A stretch of DNA of 64,000 bases from Amphibacillus xylanus NBRC 15112 (GCF_000307165.1 NC_018704.1:1488001-1552000); one strand, 5' to 3'. Shown: positions 16,497 to 27,829, counted from the first letter of the stretch. The notes: generated from the letters alone by a model not told the origin. A program made the numbers and translations.

Positions 16497-16973
16497 CTAA
16501 TTAAACGACACAGCTAGTCGTGCTTTGGCAATTTTGTCATATGGAATTTCTACTTGTCGCATTCGACCTTTGTCATTAAATTCAATAACCACAATATCTG
16601 ATTCGTCAAAAGCAATCAGTTTTCCTTCATAACTTTTTTCATTGTTAATATGTTGGTACAACGACACGTGAACATGTCGACCAATTTGGTTTTGTAAATC
16701 TTCACGAGTTTTTAGTGGTCGTTCAGCACCTGGGGACGAAACTTCTAGATAATAAGCTGCTTTAATCGGATCATGCTCATCCAATTTCTCACTTAATCGT
16801 TCAGATAATTGTCCACATTCTTCAATATCGACCCCACCAGGTTTGTCGATAAAGACTCGTAAAAACCAATCCTTTCCTTCTTTTACATACTCAATATCAA
16901 CTAATTCTAAGTTCATTTCTGTTAAAAGTGGCATAACAATTTCTTTTGTTTGTTCTTTGACACTTTTGCTCAT
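16497..16973 (-). CDS. rimP: Ribosome maturation factor RimP
   Basis: Needed for efficient 30S maturation. 158 residues; N-terminal alpha/beta domain with [27 protein letters not shown] cut into two parts by [16 protein letters not shown], then [15 protein letters not shown] and a C-terminal SH3-like barrel. First gene of the nusA operon. A 318-bp untranslated region separates it from polC and probably carries the operon promoter. Confidence 0.96.
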   Translation of the reverse strand: MSKSVKEQTKEIVMPLLTEMNLELVDIEYVKEGKDWFLRVFIDKPGGVDIEECGQLSERLSEKLDEHDPIKAAYYLEVSSPGAERPLKTREDLQNQIGRHVHVSLYQHINNEKSYEGKLIAFDESDIVVIEFNDKGRMRQVEIPYDKIAKARLAVSFN

Positions 16974-17291
16974 ATGAGAACCTCCTTTTTCACGATCAAA
17001 ACTAAAATTAAATTTAAGTTTGTCAATTTCTCTTTCATGTTTAAAGATTTCAATAATTAGTATTTGATTAAATGAAAAATTAAAACTTCAATTACTTTGT
17101 TTAACTCTAGCACGGTTATCAATAAGGAATAGCAACGATAAATCCCTTGCCAGGATTGACAAGGGATTCGATCAGTAACCTAATAATGATTAAGAAAGAG
17201 TGGGCATGCCCACTCTTCAATCCGAACCGTTTAAAACTAAGTGCAATTATATCACTAAATTAGGCATAAATCAAGACTTTTATCAAAAATG
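16974..17291. other. polC-rimP intergenic region with two hairpins
   Basis: Two dyads are clear: AAGAGTGGGCA/TGCCCACTCTT, a perfect 22-bp palindrome at 17196-17217, and AATCCCTTG (17141-17149) with CAAGGGATT (17160-17168). On the minus strand the first is followed by TTCTTAAT, the second by TATCG, so both are weak or imperfect terminators for polC. The remaining AT-rich 120 bp before rimP should hold the nusA-operon promoter, but I cannot pick one with confidence. Confidence 0.5.
17196..17217 (-). terminator. Probable polC terminator hairpin
   Basis: Perfect palindrome with 11-base arms, GC-rich in its centre (GTGGGCATGCCCAC), 75 bp beyond the polC stop codon. The T-run on the minus strand is short. 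Confidence 0.5.
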
Positions 17292-20200
17292 TTAAAATAA
17301 TGAAAGTTGATTTTTTTCTTCCATTCCTTCTAAACAGCCATGATTATCAAGATAATCTAATACGGTTCTAGAAATTCTACTTCTTTCACGCAGATCTTCT
17401 TTTGATAGGAATTCGCCTTCTTCTCTAGCTTTAACAATGTTTAATGCAGCGTTAGTACCAAGTCCATCTATCGCATTAAATGGTGGGATTAATTGATTAC
17501 CATCAACGAGGAACTCTGTCGCACTTGATCGATATAGATCAACCTTCGCAAAAGAGAAACCTCGTTCATTCATTTCTAAAGCTAATTCAAGAACAACTAC
17601 TAAACTTTTTTCTTTTGGTGTAGCATCATTACCTTTAGCATAAATTTCTTCAATCCGTTTCCTAATCGCGCTTGATCCTTGTATCATCGTATCTAGTTCG
17701 AAGTCACTCGCTCTTACAGTGAAATAAGCCGCGTAGAATAGAATTGGGTGATGCACTTTAAAGTATGCGATGCGTAATGCCATTAAAACGTAAGCAGAAG
17801 CATGCGCTTTAGGGAACATATACTTTATTTTTCGACAAGAGTCAATATACCAATCTGGTACATCATGCTTTTTCATTTCTACGACCCATTCATCTGTAAG
17901 TCCTTTTCCTTTACGTACGGATTCCATGATTTGGAATGCTAAAGAAGCATCCAAACCTTGGTGCATAAGGTAAACCATAATATCATCACGACAACCGATA
18001 ACATCTGACAATTCACAGATCCCTTGATTAATTAATTCTTGAGCATTGCCTAGCCAAACATCGGTACCGTGTGATAATCCTGATATAATAACAAGTTCTC
18101 CAAATGTAGATGGATTCGTATCCTCAAGCATTTGACGAACAAAACGTGTACCAAACTCAGGTACGCCTAGTGTCCCTGTTTTACATAAAATTTGCTCTGG
18201 TGTGACGCCTAATACTTCTGGGGATGAGAAGATTTTCATAACTTTTTCATCATCAACTGGAATATCTTTAGGGTCAATACCGCTTAGATCTTCAAGCATC
18301 CGAATCATCGTCGGATCATCATGACCAAGGATATCAAGTTTTAACAAGTTAGCATCGATTGAATGGAAATCAAAGTGCGTCGTTAACCACTCTGAATTCT
18401 TATCATCAGCTGGATATTGAATCGGTGTAAAATCATAAATATCCATATCTTCTGGAACGACAATAATACCACCTGGGTGTTGTCCTGTTGTTCGTTTAAC
18501 GCCAGTACATCCGAGTACTAAACGATCAACCTCTGTATTTTTAATGTGTAAGTTGTGATCATTTGCATAGCCTTTAACGTAGCCATATGCTGTCTTTTCT
18601 GCAATGGTTCCAATCGTTCCCGCGCGGAAGACCTTATCTTCGCCAAATAATTCTTTTGTATAGTTATGGGCCACTGGTTGATAGGTACCTGAGAAGTTTA
18701 AATCAATATCAGGTACTTTATCACCTTTAAATCCTAGGAACGTCTCAAAAGGAATGTCTTGTCCATCTTTTTTGTATAGTGTTCCACAGTTTGGACAATC
18801 TTTATCTTTAAGATCATATCCACTTGCATACTGGCCATCTGTAAAGAATTCATGGTGACAACAATTAGGACAACGATAATGCGGTGGTAATGGGTTAACC
18901 TCTGTAATCTCTGTCAGTGTTGCGATTAACGATGAACCTACAGATCCACGAGAACCAACTAAATATCCATCATCTAATGATTTCTTAACAAGTTTGTGGG
19001 AAATCAAATAAATAACCGCAAACCCATGTCCAATAATACTCTTTAACTCTTTTTCCATTCGTTCTACAACTATGTCCGGCAATTCTTCACCGTACAACTT
19101 ACGTGCTGAAGCATAACTCATATCACGAATTTCTTTATCCGCACCTTCAATATTAGGTGTATAAAGATCTTTTTTGACTGGGCTAATTGCTTCAATGTCG
19201 TTTGCAAGCTTTTGGGTATTTGTGACAACAATTTCTTTTGCCTTATCATCATCTAAGAAATTAAAACATTCAAGCATTTCATCAGTCGTTCGAAACGGTA
19301 CATCTGGTAGTGATCGACGACTTAATGGATTTCCCTTTTGTGACTTAATTAATATTTGACGATAAAATTTGTCCTCTTTATCTAAATAGTGAACATTACC
19401 TGTTGCGACACAAGGTTTATTAAGCGTATCTGCTAGATCAACAATATTTCTTATAATCTCATATATTTGCGCTTCATTTTGAACTAGCTCTTGTTCAATT
19501 AAAGGATAATAATTAGCAGGTGGTTGCACTTCAATATAATCGTAAAAATCAGCTACTTTTTCCGCTTCTTCAATTGATTTTTGCATCATCGTTTCAAAAA
19601 CTTCACCTTGCTGACACGCTGAACCAATTAAGATACCCTCTCGATGTTCGATAATCTTTGATCTCGGAAGACGTGGTACACGATAAAAGTAATCAACATG
19701 TGCCATTGAAATTAATTTATATAAATTCTTTAAACCAATTTCATTCTTAGCTAATAGTGTTGCATGATACGGTCTAGCTCGTTGGTATGCATTTCCTTCA
19801 CCCATGTGTTGATTAAACTGATTATGATTTGTGATCCCTTTTTCTTCCGCTTCTTTGACGAGCTTCCAAAGTAAATAAGCAGTGGCTTCAGTATCATAAA
19901 TCGCTCGGTGATGTTGAGTAAGTTCAATGCCGTAATGCTTACATAATATATTTAGACGGTGACTTTTCAGTTGTGGCAAAATAAAACGTGATAGCTCTAA
20001 AGTATCAATGACTGGGTTTTTAACCTTTTCAAGATCAATTCTTTGAAAGCCTTGATTAATAAAACCAATATCAAAGCCTGCATTATGCGCAACAAGAATG
20101 CCGTCACCAATCCAATCATGAAATTCCTGTAATACTTCCTCAACTTCAGGGGCATCTTGCAACATGTCATCGGTAATCCCCGTTAAATCAATAATTGTTT

Positions 20201-21578
20201 GCGATAGCGGTTGATGAGGATTTGCAAAGCGTTCAAATTTATCAATAATTTCTCCATTTTTAATTTTTACCGCCGCTAGTTCAATAATGGTGTCATAAAC
20301 TGCAGATAGTCCTGTCGTCTCAACATCAAAGACAACATAAGTTGCATCTTTTAAATCTCGATCGACTGGATTATAAGCAATCGGAACACCGTCATCTACT
20401 AAGTTTACCTCTACACCATAAATTACCTTAATCCCATGCTTTAAACCGGCAAGATGTGCCTCTGGGAAAGCTTGTGCAACAGCATGGTCAGTAATCGCAA
20501 TCGCAGGGTGTCCCCATTTTGCCGCTCGCTCAACTAAATCCTTAGCAGAAACAACCGCATCCATTTGACTCATCATTGTATGACTATGAAGCTCAACTCT
20601 TTTTTCATTCTCTGGTGCGCGATCTTGCTTTGGCGTATAAGTAATTTGATTAAGGTCGCTCAACATCATCGTTAATTCATTTGAAAAATTATCTGTTTGA
20701 ATGCTTCCACGAACTTTAACCCAAATTCCTTTTTTAATTTTTGCAAAAAGCTCTTTATCTTGATCATTTCTAGAGAACATTTTCACCGTAAACGAGTCTG
20801 TATAGTCTGTCATTTTAATCATTAATAATTGACGACCTGAACGTAAATCTCTAGTTTCCACATCAAAAATGTATCCTTGTAAAATAACGCGCTTTTCCTC
20901 TTCAAAAATGTCGCTCATTTGGACTGCTGGTTCCTTAATTGGATAACCAATTTGAATCAGCTCATCTTTATTTTCCTGAGATTTCTCCTGTTCTTTTTTC
21001 GTTTCCATTGCTTTTTTAACGAGTAATTTATCTTCTAGCGCTTTTTGTTCATTAAACTTCTCAATTTGTTCTTGTTCATTCTCAACATACACATTGAGTT
21101 GCCAAATTGGTAATCCATACTGCTGACAATACTGTTTAAACAATGGTGTTAGACGATTTTTTATCACAGTAGCTTCTGCAGAATTTCTCGCTTGAATGTG
21201 GAGTTGACCGTTGTCTGTTTTTGGCTGACATTCCTTTAGATGATCAGCATAAGCTGGTGAAAGCTCTTGCTCTTGTGTAATAAAATCTTGCCAATAATCA
21301 CACATTACCTTTGGAGAGATCGATTGATCGTTATAATTAAGTGTAAATGTAACTGTTGCGACCATTTTAAAAGCTTCCTGTAGTTTAGACCTAAACTGTT
21401 TGAAAAGCTCTATTGGTAATATAGACTCTAATTGAAATTGAAAATTCCAACGTTTTTCTTGCTTAAAAACTTCTAATTTTAACAACATTGATTGGTCAAA
21501 GTATTGTCTTTGTTCATTGACATTTAAATTGATTTGATCTAGTAATACATTCATTTTTTCATGACTGGATAATCCCAT
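17292..21578 (-). CDS. polC: DNA polymerase III PolC-type alpha subunit
   Basis: Main replicative polymerase of low-GC Gram-positives with built-in proofreading. 1428 residues. Order: N-terminal domains to about 230; OB fold with ILQGYIFDVETRDLRSGRQ; PHP domain starting RVELHSHTMMSQMDAV; DnaQ-like exonuclease inserted in PHP (VVFDVETTGLSAVYDTI, LVAHNAGFDIGF); PHP remainder; palm with GSRGSVGSSLIA and a zinc-binding stretch CPNCCHHEF...CPNC; PDIDLNFSG catalytic motif; fingers and duplex-binding C-terminus. The GGAGGGAT ribosome site is clear. It lies after proS and before the nusA operon, as in B. subtilis. Confidence 0.98.
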   Translation of the reverse strand: MGLSSHEKMNVLLDQINLNVNEQRQYFDQSMLLKLEVFKQEKRWNFQFQLESILPIELFKQFRSKLQEAFKMVATVTFTLNYNDQSISPKVMCDYWQDFITQEQELSPAYADHLKECQPKTDNGQLHIQARNSAEATVIKNRLTPLFKQYCQQYGLPIWQLNVYVENEQEQIEKFNEQKALEDKLLVKKAMETKKEQEKSQENKDELIQIGYPIKEPAVQMSDIFEEEKRVILQGYIFDVETRDLRSGRQLLMIKMTDYTDSFTVKMFSRNDQDKELFAKIKKGIWVKVRGSIQTDNFSNELTMMLSDLNQITYTPKQDRAPENEKRVELHSHTMMSQMDAVVSAKDLVERAAKWGHPAIAITDHAVAQAFPEAHLAGLKHGIKVIYGVEVNLVDDGVPIAYNPVDRDLKDATYVVFDVETTGLSAVYDTIIELAAVKIKNGEIIDKFERFANPHQPLSQTIIDLTGITDDMLQDAPEVEEVLQEFHDWIGDGILVAHNAGFDIGFINQGFQRIDLEKVKNPVIDTLELSRFILPQLKSHRLNILCKHYGIELTQHHRAIYDTEATAYLLWKLVKEAEEKGITNHNQFNQHMGEGNAYQRARPYHATLLAKNEIGLKNLYKLISMAHVDYFYRVPRLPRSKIIEHREGILIGSACQQGEVFETMMQKSIEEAEKVADFYDYIEVQPPANYYPLIEQELVQNEAQIYEIIRNIVDLADTLNKPCVATGNVHYLDKEDKFYRQILIKSQKGNPLSRRSLPDVPFRTTDEMLECFNFLDDDKAKEIVVTNTQKLANDIEAISPVKKDLYTPNIEGADKEIRDMSYASARKLYGEELPDIVVERMEKELKSIIGHGFAVIYLISHKLVKKSLDDGYLVGSRGSVGSSLIATLTEITEVNPLPPHYRCPNCCHHEFFTDGQYASGYDLKDKDCPNCGTLYKKDGQDIPFETFLGFKGDKVPDIDLNFSGTYQPVAHNYTKELFGEDKVFRAGTIGTIAEKTAYGYVKGYANDHNLHIKNTEVDRLVLGCTGVKRTTGQHPGGIIVVPEDMDIYDFTPIQYPADDKNSEWLTTHFDFHSIDANLLKLDILGHDDPTMIRMLEDLSGIDPKDIPVDDEKVMKIFSSPEVLGVTPEQILCKTGTLGVPEFGTRFVRQMLEDTNPSTFGELVIISGLSHGTDVWLGNAQELINQGICELSDVIGCRDDIMVYLMHQGLDASLAFQIMESVRKGKGLTDEWVVEMKKHDVPDWYIDSCRKIKYMFPKAHASAYVLMALRIAYFKVHHPILFYAAYFTVRASDFELDTMIQGSSAIRKRIEEIYAKGNDATPKEKSLVVVLELALEMNERGFSFAKVDLYRSSATEFLVDGNQLIPPFNAIDGLGTNAALNIVKAREEGEFLSKEDLRERSRISRTVLDYLDNHGCLEGMEEKNQLSLF

Positions 21579-21633
21579 TTTAATCCCTCCAGATCATAGC
21601 TTTGATTAATAGTGTATTAATATGTATATTTAT

Positions 21634-21664
21634 AAACCCTTGTCCTGAAAAAGACAAGGGTTTA
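21634..21664 (-). terminator. Hairpin after proS
   Basis: AAACCCTTGTC (21634-21644) pairs with GACAAGGGTTT (21653-21663), loop of eight. It is followed on the minus strand by TATAAATA, so the U-run is weak and some read-through into polC is likely. Confidence 0.65.
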
Positions 21665-21668
21665 CCGA

Positions 21669-23369
21669 TTAACCTAATACTTCAGTCAAATAGCTAATTA
21701 GTTCAGATTGGTGACGCTCTTCTTGCTCATTAGTACGTCTAACCTTACATTCAACAATTCCTTCACTTGCTTTTTTGCCGACTGTGATTCGGTACGGTAT
21801 ACCGATTAAATCACTATCAGCAAACTTAACACCTGCACGCTCATTTCGATCATCATATAAAACATCAAAGCCTGCATCAGTTAATTGTTGATATAACTGA
21901 TCTGCAAGTTCAAGCTGTTCCGGTTTGTTGTTTAACACAAGTAAGTGAACTTGGTATGGTGCAATTTCAACTGGCCAAGTAATTCCTCGATCATCATGAT
22001 ATTGCTCAACAATTGCTGCTAGAGTTCTAGAAACACCAATTCCATAGCAGCCCATTGTTAGAACTTCAGACTTACCTTGCTGATTTAAATAAGTAGCACC
22101 TAACTTTTCAGCATAGAATTTACCCAATTTAAATACTTGACCAATTTCGATCCCTTCAGCAAATTTAATCGTACCTTTACCATCAGGAGATGGATCTCCC
22201 TCTTGGATAAAGCGAATATCCGCATATTCAGGATCGATTAAATCTCGTGTTGGATTAACATTGATATAGTGAACCCCATCTTCATTCGCACCACACGTTG
22301 CATTTGATAAAGCTTTTACTGCGTTATCATAAACAACTCTAATTCCCTCTGGTACACCGATTGGGCCAATTGAGCCAAACCCTACGTTCATTAATTTAAT
22401 TGTCTCTTCTTCTTCTACTAAAGCAACAGTTTTTGCTTTAAGGTAATGTTTTAATTTAATTTCGTTTACCTCGTGATCACCTCTTGTCACAACTAAGACA
22501 AAATCATCATCAGCTTTAAAAAGAAGTGATTTCATGCCTTGGCTAATGTCTTGATTTAAGAAGTCAGCAACCTCTTGCATGGTTTTTTGACCAGGTGTAT
22601 CTACCTTAGTTAATGGTTGCTGTGGTTCTGTTGAAAATTCATAAGTATCAAGAACCTCTGCCATTTCAATATTTGCTGCATAGTCTGAATCAGTAGAGAA
22701 TGCAATTGTATCTTCACCAATGTCTGCTAATGCCATAAATTCATGAGTGTCCTTACCACCCATTGCACCAGCATCTGCAATAACAGGACGGAAATTTAAA
22801 CCTAAACGTTTAAAAATGCGCGTATATGCATCGAACATTAATTGATAGCTCTCATTTAAGCTTTCCTCGCTAGTATGGAAAGAGTAAGCATCTTTCATGA
22901 TAAACTCGCGTCCTCTTAATAAACCAAATCTAGGACGACGCTCATCACGGAACTTCGTTTGAATTTGATAAATTGTCAAAGGTAATTGCTTATAACTTCT
23001 CACTGCATCACGAATTAAGCTTGTTGCGATTTCTTCATGAGTTGGACCTAGAACGAAATCACGCTTATGTCTATCTTTTAAGCGAATTAATTCATCGCCC
23101 ATAGCGTCCCAACGCTCTGTTTCTTTCCAAAGTTCAGCCGATTGTAATGCAGGCATAAATGTTTCATTTGCACCAATCGCATCCATTTCTTCGCGTACAA
23201 TTGCTTCAATTTTATTTAATACTTTTTTTCCTAAAGGTAAAAAAGTATAGACACCAGAAATGTTTTGTCTAATAAATCCTGCTCGCAGTAACCATTTATG
23301 ACTCGCTGCTTCTGCATCTGCTGGTGTTTCTTTTAATGTCGGAATTAATGTTTTACTCTGTCTCATCAT
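21669..23369 (-). CDS. proS: Prolyl-tRNA synthetase (bacterial type)
   Basis: Charges tRNA-Pro. 566 residues, class II enzyme of the bacterial (ProS type 1) form with an editing insertion. Motif 2 region LLRGREFIMKDAYSFH near 145, insertion (YbaK-like) domain about 225-380, motif 3 TMGCYGIGVSRTLAAIVEQ near 430, and anticodon-binding domain from about 465 (APYQVHLLVLNNK). Two ATGs in tandem follow an AAGGTGG ribosome site. It sits between rseP (26 bp) and polC. Confidence 0.97.
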   Translation of the reverse strand: MMRQSKTLIPTLKETPADAEAASHKWLLRAGFIRQNISGVYTFLPLGKKVLNKIEAIVREEMDAIGANETFMPALQSAELWKETERWDAMGDELIRLKDRHKRDFVLGPTHEEIATSLIRDAVRSYKQLPLTIYQIQTKFRDERRPRFGLLRGREFIMKDAYSFHTSEESLNESYQLMFDAYTRIFKRLGLNFRPVIADAGAMGGKDTHEFMALADIGEDTIAFSTDSDYAANIEMAEVLDTYEFSTEPQQPLTKVDTPGQKTMQEVADFLNQDISQGMKSLLFKADDDFVLVVTRGDHEVNEIKLKHYLKAKTVALVEEEETIKLMNVGFGSIGPIGVPEGIRVVYDNAVKALSNATCGANEDGVHYINVNPTRDLIDPEYADIRFIQEGDPSPDGKGTIKFAEGIEIGQVFKLGKFYAEKLGATYLNQQGKSEVLTMGCYGIGVSRTLAAIVEQYHDDRGITWPVEIAPYQVHLLVLNNKPEQLELADQLYQQLTDAGFDVLYDDRNERAGVKFADSDLIGIPYRITVGKKASEGIVECKVRRTNEQEERHQSELISYLTEVLG

Positions 23370-23395
23370 TCATCCACCTTTTAAATCATTTCATC

Positions 23396-24652
23396 TTACA
23401 TAAATAATCTTTGAATATCATTCCAAGTAACAATAATCATTAATAACATCAATAAAGCAAATCCAATAAAATGGACTAATCCTTCTTTTTCTGTTGAGAT
23501 TGGCTTTCCACGAATTGCTTCAATTCCAATAAACAATAAACGTCCACCATCTAATGCAGGTAGTGGTAACAAATTAATCACACCTAAATTAACGCTTAAT
23601 GCTGCTGTCCAGTGAATAAGTGTCCAAAAACCACTTTGAACCATTTGATCTGTCGCATCATAAATCGCAACTGGACCACCTAACATATCAAGTGAAAATT
23701 GTCCGGATACGAGCATACCAACATTAATAACGATCAATTTCGACCATTCATACGTTTGTTTAATACTATAGGGGACTGCCCGAAGTGGTGATTTTTCAAT
23801 ATAGGGTAATACACCGATCCGTCCGATCGTGAGCTCACCTTCTTCGTTTGCACCTGGCGTAACAGTAATTTCGATTTGCTGACCAGAACGATTAACTGTC
23901 ATTAATAATTCTTGCTCTGGATTTTCACGAATAAATTGTTGAAATTCACTCCACTGGCTGATTGATTTCCCTTGAACGGATATCACCTCATCACCAGATT
24001 GAAATCCAGCAATGTCCGCTGGAGAGTTCGGTTGAATCTCGCCTAATATAGCTTCATCAACAGGGATACCTTGAATAGATCCCATAAAGAAAAATAATAC
24101 TGCTGTTAAGACAAAGTTCATTAGTGGGCCAGCGAAAAGCTGCATAGCACGCTGACGCTTTGTCTTGGAAGCAAACTGACGATTATATGGTGCAATTTGC
24201 GTAGCAACTTCATCCATAATATATTCTGCATTTTCTGCTACATGGTAAGTCTTAATATCCTCTTCTCCGACTAGGCTTCCAATGATAATTAATTCATGGT
24301 CTAAATCAGCTCGTTCAACTTCAATAACATGCGCTTGTGGATACTTCGCTTTATGATTAATGACTATTTTTTGTACTTTGTTATCTTGATTGAAAATTAA
24401 CCCAATATGTTGCCCTGGCTTTAAATCAACAATCTCTGGGTCCTCGCCTGCCACACGGACATATCCCCCCATTGGTAAGATACGGATCGTGTATAATGTC
24501 TCACCTTTTTTCACAGAAAATATCTTTGGACCGAATCCAATTGCAAATTCTCTAACAAGCATACCTGCCCTTTTAGCAAAAATAAAATGACCAAACTCGT
24601 GAACAAATACGAGTAGACCAAACATTAGGATAAAGGCTACAATCGTGTTCAA
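23396..24652 (-). CDS. rseP: RIP metalloprotease RseP/RasP (site-2 protease)
   Basis: Intramembrane zinc protease that cleaves membrane-bound anti-sigma factors and signal-peptide remnants. 418 residues. HExxH lies in FVHEFGHFIF near residue 20 in the first membrane helix; a PDZ domain is around 195-275 (SPADIAGFQSGDEVISVQGK); NLLPLPALDGGRL with the third zinc ligand is near 355; further membrane helices are at about 170-195, 295-315 and 395-415. The start appears to be TTG (24652) with GGGAG about 12 nt upstream. Its neighbour to the right is cdsA, 18 bp away; dxr, which lies between them in B. subtilis, is missing. Confidence 0.95.
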   Translation of the reverse strand: MNTIVAFILMFGLLVFVHEFGHFIFAKRAGMLVREFAIGFGPKIFSVKKGETLYTIRILPMGGYVRVAGEDPEIVDLKPGQHIGLIFNQDNKVQKIVINHKAKYPQAHVIEVERADLDHELIIIGSLVGEEDIKTYHVAENAEYIMDEVATQIAPYNRQFASKTKRQRAMQLFAGPLMNFVLTAVLFFFMGSIQGIPVDEAILGEIQPNSPADIAGFQSGDEVISVQGKSISQWSEFQQFIRENPEQELLMTVNRSGQQIEITVTPGANEEGELTIGRIGVLPYIEKSPLRAVPYSIKQTYEWSKLIVINVGMLVSGQFSLDMLGGPVAIYDATDQMVQSGFWTLIHWTAALSVNLGVINLLPLPALDGGRLLFIGIEAIRGKPISTEKEGLVHFIGFALLMLLMIIVTWNDIQRLFM

Positions 24653-24670
24653 TTAACGTTCACTCCCTTA

Positions 24671-25462
24671 TTAACCGATAAATTGAATTAAGTGTAAAAA
24701 TGGAAAAACAAATAACCAACTATCAAAACGATCAAGGATTCCACCATGTCCAGGTAACAAACGGCCTGAATCTTTTACTTCATAGTGTCGCTTTAAGCCA
24801 GACTCGACTAGATCGCCAATTTGTCCAACTAAACTTGCGAAAAATGAAACAACCATTACAACTATCACTGAGTCATGAACTGGGAAAATCAAATTGAAAA
24901 TTGTACCAGTAATAACTGCAATGATCGCTCCACCTATTGCTCCTTCAATTGTTTTATTAGGACTGATTTCAGGAATTAATTTATGTTTTCCAAACATATT
25001 ACCGGAGAAATAAGCTCCAGTATCAGTCATTAAGATCACAACAATTGCAAAGAAAACATATTCTAATCCTACTGATCGACTTGCTACAAAATAATGAAAA
25101 CCTAATCCGATATAAATCGATCCTAATACTAAAAATCCTGCATCATCAAAAGTAAATTTATTTTTCAATAAAACAGTATATGATAGGATAAGTAAAGAAA
25201 TTATAAATAAAAGCTCAATCCGATTAACTGTAATTGGAAGTAAATCAGCAATAACTGTTTCTGGGAGTAGAAATGCCCATAATAATAGCATTGCCAATCC
25301 TAATGGAATTTTATGGTTCGTTAGTTGGCGCATTTTTATTAGTTCGTATAAACCGATAGATCCAATTAATAACATTACAATTGATAAAGGCCATCCCCCG
25401 ATAATGACAAAAGGGAAGAAAAATGCAATGGCTACAATTGCAGTTATTGTTCTTGTTAACAT
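24671..25462 (-). CDS. cdsA: Phosphatidate cytidylyltransferase
   Basis: Makes CDP-diacylglycerol from phosphatidate and CTP, the branch point to phosphatidylglycerol and other phospholipids. 263 residues, integral membrane protein with about seven helices. The C-terminal signature is complete: SGLKRHYEVKDSGRLLPGHGG followed by ILDRFDS. It lies 20 bp after uppS and just before rseP. Confidence 0.96.
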   Translation of the reverse strand: MLTRTITAIVAIAFFFPFVIIGGWPLSIVMLLIGSIGLYELIKMRQLTNHKIPLGLAMLLLWAFLLPETVIADLLPITVNRIELLFIISLLILSYTVLLKNKFTFDDAGFLVLGSIYIGLGFHYFVASRSVGLEYVFFAIVVILMTDTGAYFSGNMFGKHKLIPEISPNKTIEGAIGGAIIAVITGTIFNLIFPVHDSVIVVMVVSFFASLVGQIGDLVESGLKRHYEVKDSGRLLPGHGGILDRFDSWLFVFPFLHLIQFIG

Positions 25463-25482
25463 AAATACACACCTTCTCTTTA

Positions 25483-26250
25483 CTATTCTAAACCGCCATA
25501 CCTTCTTTTACGTTTTTGAAAAGCTTTTAAAGCTTCTACAAATTCTTTTTCTGAAAACGCTGGCCAATAAGCATCAGTAAACCAAAACTCAGTATAGGCA
25601 AGTTGCCATAATAGAAAATTACTTAGTCTAATTTCACCACTCGTTCTAATTAATAAATCAGGGTCCGGTAAATGAGATGTATATAAATAATTATTGACAA
25701 GTTGCTCGTCAATTTGTGAAGGGTCTAATTGATTCATATGAACATCTTCTGCAATTGATTTTACCATATTAACTATTTCAGAACGACTACCATAGTTCAT
25801 AGCTATATTGAGAATCAGTCCGGTATTATGCTTAGTTTTATCAATAGCTTTAGTAATCGCTTCTTTAGTATGTGGTGGTAATTGATCCATTTGTCCGATC
25901 ATTTCTATCTTTACATTTTCTTTAATCAAGTCAGGTAAATATACATTAAGAAACTCTTGAGGAAGTTTCATTAAGTATTTCACTTCTTGATCTGGTCTTT
26001 TCCAGTTTTCTGTTGAAAATGCGTATAGTGTCAATACTTTAATTTGATATGCATTGGCAACTTCAACAATTCGTTTAACATTATCCATCCCTTGTTTATG
26101 CCCTGCTATCCTTGGTAACCCTCGTTGCTTTGCCCAACGGCCATTTCCATCCATTATAATCGCCACATGGTTAGGTATAATGTTTATTTGATTATCTTCA
26201 TTAGATATTAATTTATTTTTATTCATAAAAGGCCAAAAATTTATTGCCAT
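25483..26250 (-). CDS. uppS: Undecaprenyl diphosphate synthase (cis-prenyltransferase)
   Basis: Extends farnesyl diphosphate to the C55 lipid carrier for wall synthesis. 255 residues from MAINFWPF. Signature HVAIIMDGNGRWAKQRGLPR near residue 28 with the catalytic Asp; then HKQGMDNVKRIV, YAFSTENWKRP, and DLLIRTSGEIRLSNFLLWQ with WFTDAYWPAF. The ATG at 26250 is chosen because GGAGGAAAGATA precedes it; the frame extends eight codons further without a good site. A terminator separates it from frr. Confidence 0.97.
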   Translation of the reverse strand: MAINFWPFMNKNKLISNEDNQINIIPNHVAIIMDGNGRWAKQRGLPRIAGHKQGMDNVKRIVEVANAYQIKVLTLYAFSTENWKRPDQEVKYLMKLPQEFLNVYLPDLIKENVKIEMIGQMDQLPPHTKEAITKAIDKTKHNTGLILNIAMNYGSRSEIVNMVKSIAEDVHMNQLDPSQIDEQLVNNYLYTSHLPDPDLLIRTSGEIRLSNFLLWQLAYTEFWFTDAYWPAFSEKEFVEALKAFQKRKRRYGGLE

Positions 26251-26394
26251 TATCTTTCCTCCATTACAAAACATTGATCAACAATATGATGCTTATGATT
26301 AAATTATATTACAAGCAAAAATACCAAGTTGATCTCTTCATACCTTGTTACAGTTTACCATGTAATGGCTTAAGAATCACTAGTATTATTCACT

Positions 26395-26437
26395 AAAAAG
26401 AAAAAGGTGTAACAAAAGAACTTCCTTTTGTAACACC
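26395..26437 (-). terminator. Rho-independent terminator after frr
   Basis: Perfect 13-bp stem GGTGTAACAAAAG (26406-26418) with CTTTTGTTACACC read on the other strand (26425-26437), loop of six, then TTTTTCTTTTT on the minus strand. Very strong. Confidence 0.92.
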
Positions 26438-26455
26438 CCTCACCTTTTTTGAAAA

Positions 26456-27013
26456 TTAAACTTCCATAATTTCTGCTTCTTTTTCTTCAACTAGTGAGTC
26501 AATCTGCTTGATAAATTTATCAGTTTCAGCTTGAACTTCATTTTGATAATGGCGTAATTCGTCTTCTGTAATTTCACCATCTTTTTCATTTTTCTTCAGT
26601 TGATCATTTGCATCACGTCTAATGTTTCTAACTTGAACTTTAGATTCTTCAGCAAACTTCCCTACTACTTTAACTAATTCTTTACGACGCTCTTCTGTTA
26701 AAGCTGGGATGACAATTCGAACAATATTTCCGTCACTTGATGGAGCCAAACCTAGATCAGCTTTTTGAATCGCTTTTTCAACTTCTCCAATTGATGATTT
26801 ATCAAATGGTGTTACAACGATTAATCTAGCTTCAGGTGCTGTAATTGTTGCTAATTGATTTAAAGGAGTTGGTGCACCATAATAGTCAACCATTACATGA
26901 TTTAAAATGGCTGGATTTGCACGACCCGCACGAACAGTAGCTAAACTTCTTTTGAAAGACTGAATGGCTTGATCCATTCTTTGTTGAATTTCTTTAATAA
27001 TTGCTTCTGACAT
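26456..27013 (-). CDS. frr: Ribosome recycling factor
   Basis: Splits post-termination ribosomes together with EF-G. 185 residues, standard length. The three-helix bundle and hinge are recognisable from [31 protein letters not shown] and the C-terminal [22 protein letters not shown]. It starts 3 bp after the pyrH stop codon, so the two are one unit, closed by a strong terminator. Confidence 0.97.
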   Translation of the reverse strand: MSEAIIKEIQQRMDQAIQSFKRSLATVRAGRANPAILNHVMVDYYGAPTPLNQLATITAPEARLIVVTPFDKSSIGEVEKAIQKADLGLAPSSDGNIVRIVIPALTEERRKELVKVVGKFAEESKVQVRNIRRDANDQLKKNEKDGEITEDELRHYQNEVQAETDKFIKQIDSLVEEKEAEIMEV

Positions 27014-27016
27014 GTT

Positions 27017-27772
<756 letters not shown>

Positions 27773-27829
27773 TTACACTATGTCTTGCTCTGAAACAATC
27801 GATAGATAGATTTGAGATAGATTACATTG

